Assembly (NCBI GenBank): GCA_963693315.1
Contig: OY856186.1
Location: 97,620,556 to 97,684,555 of the forward strand
Direction of reading: 5' to 3'
Origin: Diogma glabrata
Taxonomy: Eukaryota > Arthropoda > Insecta > Diptera > Cylindrotomidae
DNA length: 64,000 nucleotides
Within the stretch, counting starts at the first letter, position 1. Each line of letters begins with the position of its first letter. The notes below the pieces were generated by a model. It did not search any database. It was not told where the DNA came from and saw only the letters and a program-made list of their open reading frames with translations. Below are positions 60,670 through 64,000 of this stretch, one piece after another. The position numbers and the translations under genes were made by a program.

Positions 60670-63652
60670 AGATGTTTACATCGAGTGAGTCTATCCATGC
60701 TACTACATCGGGAGTTGCCAAATGAATGTCTGAGATGTTGCCATTGCACCGTCAAATTGGACACACAGTTGCAATGTGTTTTATGGTTTGTTGTGGAGTG
60801 CCGCAGTCACACTCAGCGGACTCTGAAATGCCCCACTTGTAGAAAAAATCAGCACAACGTCCATGATTCGTTCTTATTCGGTTTAGTGTAGTCCAGGTAT
60901 GACGTGGCAGATCGAAACCAGGTTGGGTAGAAGTCGGGTTAGTAATAGAAAGGCCAGTTGTGTTGTAATGATGCCAGGAGGTGTCCCAGGCATCCAAGAT
61001 ATTAAAATTAGTTGCCAGCAGGTTGCTGACAGTTTTATGTGGAGGCTTTCTTGACTTCAATCGACAACGAGTTTGGTCACCATAATATTCGTGCAAGGGT
61101 AACGTGATGTTGTTGGTTACCTTTTTATGTTCACGCATGAAAGCATGCGAGCGTCTGAGTGCAGGTGGAGCGATATTGCTTAACACAGGGAGCCAGTGTG
61201 AAGGGGTGGATCTAATAGTACCACTTATAGTACGCATCGTGGCAAGCAGCTGGCAGTCAACTTTTTGAGTATGTGTGCTATTCAACCAGACTGGTGCGCC
61301 ATACTCAGCCACTGAGTAAACCAAACTTAGAGCAGTTTTGCGGAGGGTACCTGGAGTAGCACGCCATGTCGAGCCTGCCAGTTTGTGCAATACATTGTTT
61401 CTCGTTTTAAGTGTTTTTGACGTATTTTCTGGGTGGAGTTTAAAAGAAAGAGTTCTATCGAGATGCCCAGGTTCTTTGGCTGTTGAATGTATTTAATGAC
61501 AGTGTTAAATAACACTGATAGTTCGTGTTTTGCCAGTTAGTTGTTTAAGTGGAAACAAGGGCTCTCGGTTTTACTTAGATCGGGAAATAAGCTCCACGTT
61601 CGAAAATTGTCATTCATTATCGCCAGGTCAGTTGAGAGCAAATCCTCCAAGACACCCATGTCTTTATTTAGATTGGCCAGGGTCCAATCATCAGCGTTAC
61701 CAAATTTTTTTGATGTTGTGTCGGGAATGTCATGAATGTACCGATTAAAAAGTAATGGCACCAGCACGGAACCCTGTGGCAAATTATTGCTAAGCATTTA
61801 AGACCTACTACAGGAATTATTTAGATGAACTTTGAATACACGATTACTCAGCATGTTGTTAATCAAACGCGAGATGGTGCTACAAGGTATTGCATTGAAC
61901 AGCTTATATATAATCCCAATTCGCCAGACCGTGTCATATGCTGCAGTAAGATCGATGAATATTGCGCCTGTTTTTAGTTGTTTTTGATGCCCTGTTTCGA
62001 TATAGGATGTTAAAGCAAGCAGTTGGTCAGTGTAACTGCGATTGGGACGAAAACCAGCTGGTTCGACTGGGATCTGGTCATTCAATATCGGTGCGATACG
62101 ATTGTATATGAGCCGTTCTAGCAATTTATAGCAGGTGCTCAAAAGGGCAATCGGGCAAGCTTCCTGGTTCATTAGATGGTTTACCTGGCTTAAGAATCGC
62201 TATCACTTTCGTAGTTTTAAAATGTTTTGGTAGATTGTCGGTTTCTAGGACATTCGAGAAAAATTTAGTTAGCAACTGTTTTACATTTTTCCAGCATTTT
62301 TAAGAAATTCTGGAAAAATGCCATCATAGCCAGCTGCTTTTCCGTTTTTTGTTTGGGACAGAGCTGATTCTAGTTCTTCGCTACTAAAAAAGTTCGCATA
62401 CTTCGATGGAGACGAGCAATTGCGCTTCATTTCTCTTAATTTACGTTTAATTCTTCTCTTATGAAGGCGATTAATAGAAGAACGAGACATGTTTACTATG
62501 TGATTTGCAATGTCTCTGGATTTATTTCATTACACCCAGCTTTCGAAGGAGACTCCATGCTTCCCTGCTTGAATGGGAAAAATCAATGTTTTCAACAGCG
62601 TTAATCCAATTTTGTTTTCTCGCGGCGTCCAGTGAGTATATTAAGTCATCAGCCACGTCTGGCTCACCTCTACTAAGGTACTCCTCATATAATATATCGC
62701 TCTCTCTCTACTCCAGCCAGGAATATATTCTTCACGGAAGCCTCTTTAGATGCATTTCTTTGCAGTTGAGATGATGGCTCCAACAAATCTATCGTAATTT
62801 TTAGGAATGGGTTGGATCCAGCGAATCACAGCATCCAACTCCAACCTATATTTATCCCAGTCAGCTTTGTTAAAATTCCATCTAGGCTGAGGAGTAGAGT
62901 TAACGAGTGGGATTTGGATTCCTACCTCAAGAATTACTGGACCATGTTGAGAGCGTGGAAAACCTTGTCCTTGCCCTTGCCCTTGCCCTAGATATTGGAA
63001 TAGGGTTACGTTGTTCGTTTTTTGTGGAAAAACAAAGGTCAGGATTGTAATCGCTTCGCCATCTTGCATATCTAAAGGTTTTCATGTCTTTTGCATAATA
63101 TACCAGGAACAAGTTGTTATCATCCGCCCAGTCAGTCAGTGGCACTCCATTAGTATTATTATTTGAGTAGGACCACTGAGTGTGATGGCTATTGAAGTCA
63201 CCAGCATATATTGCTGGGTGGTGAAATAATGGTAGAGTAGCAGCTGGCCATCCTGTATTTGGAGGCTTGTATACGTTTACAATTTTCGTGTCCGATGTAT
63301 CAACAGCAATAAGATGTATATCGTTGTCCGTCTGTGTAAGTACGTGGGTGCAGGTCAGGATTTCTAAATTAACATACGTGGCAGGTCCATATGATTGATG
63401 GTAAATAGCACTAATTAATTTGTAACCAACAATGTTTCCTCTAGAGGTAAGTTGCGCTTCATCTGCTGCATGCGTTTCTTGAAGAATTGCAACGTCGATG
63501 TCGTATCTTTTAATAATCTTTGTAAATGTTCAGTTTTTGACCTGCTTATGCCTTCGATGTTCAATTGCAAAAATACGGACTGAAGGTCCAATATTTTTTG
63601 TCTTATGGTGCTGAAAAGTACCGTTGTTATTGTGATTTTGATTTTGGTTCAT
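60670..63652 (-). pseudogene. LINE-C (jockey/CR1-type) ORF2, decayed but near full length
   Basis: It starts at ATG 63652 (MNQNQNHNNNG). Endonuclease pieces follow in shifting frames: KRYDIDVAILQETHAADEAQ, YAGDFNSHHTQWSYSNNN, DNDIHLIAVDTSDTKIVNVY and FPRSQHGPVILEVGIQIPLV. RT pieces: GKAAGYDGIFPEFLKNA, CPIALLSTCYKLLERLIYN, AGFRPNRSYTDQLLALTSYI, FIDLTAAYDTVW, LPQGSVLVPLLFNRYI, and FGNADDWTLANLNKDM at the active site, with N before ADD where Y is usual. The C-terminal part (61390-60752) is one open frame with VYSVAEYGAPVWLNSTH, PGFDLPRHTWTTLNRIRTNH and CDCGTPQQTIKHIATVCP, a C-x-C...H-x(4)-C finger. After a frameshift, AWIDSLDVNI ends it near 60670. At least five frameshifts/stops make it inactive. 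Confidence 0.85.
62966..62990. repeat. Hexanucleotide repeat inside LINE-C
   Basis: CCTTGC/CCTTGT hexamers are repeated about four times, translating on the minus strand to GQGQGQG within the endonuclease region. In related elements this position is not repetitive as far as I know, so it looks like a local expansion in this copy. Confidence 0.6.
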
Positions 63653-64000
63653 ATTTATTTTTTTTATATCACAGCCAAGAGTTCGAAATGATGAAATGTT
63701 TGGCTACCAAGTTGAAATAGACTGTTAGCGTAACCCAGGGTGTAGCGCGAAGAGCTTATCTATTTAACACACCCACCCCAAAAATAGTATATGACGCACG
63801 GACGTAAGCTATTTTGGACTTAATATGGGTCGGCTAGCGCCTCGATTTGCAAACTCCACATTTGTCCAAAATCTAAGCTTTCCGTCCTTGCATCATAATG
63901 TACTATTTATAATAACTGTACTGATGTGCAGTTATATTCCGAGATATCTATAAAAATAAACCACTATGGTCTTGGCCCAAAAAAAATCTCTAGATATTTC
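63653..64000 (-). other. Probable 5'UTR of LINE-C and window edge
   Basis: The region upstream of the LINE-C start codon is less AT-rich (63720-63860, with CACCCACCCC and CGGCTAGCGCC) and has no open frame. It is probably 5'UTR and promoter of LINE-C, but its boundary cannot be set. Confidence 0.4.

Overview
The window is eukaryotic, AT-rich and dominated by mobile DNA. The mix of elements suggests an arthropod, most likely an insect: jockey/CR1-like non-LTR retrotransposons, an RTE endonuclease, a Penelope-like remnant, an irritans-type mariner, hAT-like elements and many MITEs, together with a spliced ciliary gene and a eukaryotic tRNA-Arg. No operon, Shine-Dalgarno site or prokaryotic gene is present. 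The species cannot be named from this sequence alone.

Only one host protein-coding gene is well supported. Two minus-strand exons (24180-25816 and 6722-7586) join in phase (GG|G) across a 16.6 kb intron into 834 codons resembling CFAP70 (TTC18), an axonemal protein with a beta-rich N-terminal half and TPR repeats. The exon ending at 6722 has a good donor, so the gene continues towards lower coordinates. Its first exon(s) lie above 25816 and were not found. A tRNA-Arg(ACG) gene (8088-8160, minus) sits inside the intron.

The big intron is a stack of insertions. A LINE here called LINE-A (minus) appears split: its ORF2 lies at 8.25-11.33 kb and its probable 5'UTR at 18.75-19.14 kb. Between them are a 4.0 kb element with CAGTGGCGTACGC termini carrying two tandem arrays, (TA)n tracts, a mariner whose 348-residue DD34D transposase is uninterrupted, and a 1.4 kb near-perfect palindrome. 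Further along are a 1.84 kb hAT element with a perfect 8-bp target duplication, a MITE, and a LINE-A copy reduced to its 5'UTR joined to its 3' end.

From 26 to 52 kb there is no convincing gene. This part holds transposase scraps, a G-rich repeat array, a compound palindrome at 31.5-34.4 kb that contains an inverted copy of a segment at 28.5 kb, several MITEs (some with target duplications), a ~430-bp tandem array (36.2-37.3 kb), a 61-bp minisatellite (44.5 kb), tRNA-derived repeats, and a TIR family (called family F) of which one copy interrupts another.

From 53 to 64 kb are LINE fragments, a second LINE-A copy (55.3-58.3 kb, one stop and one frameshift), a GC-rich block next to it, a Penelope-like RT remnant (59.0-59.3 kb) and a decayed jockey/CR1-type ORF2 (60.7-63.65 kb). 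Nearly all coding sequence outside CFAP70 is transposon-derived, and the mariner transposase is the only mobile-element frame that looks undamaged.
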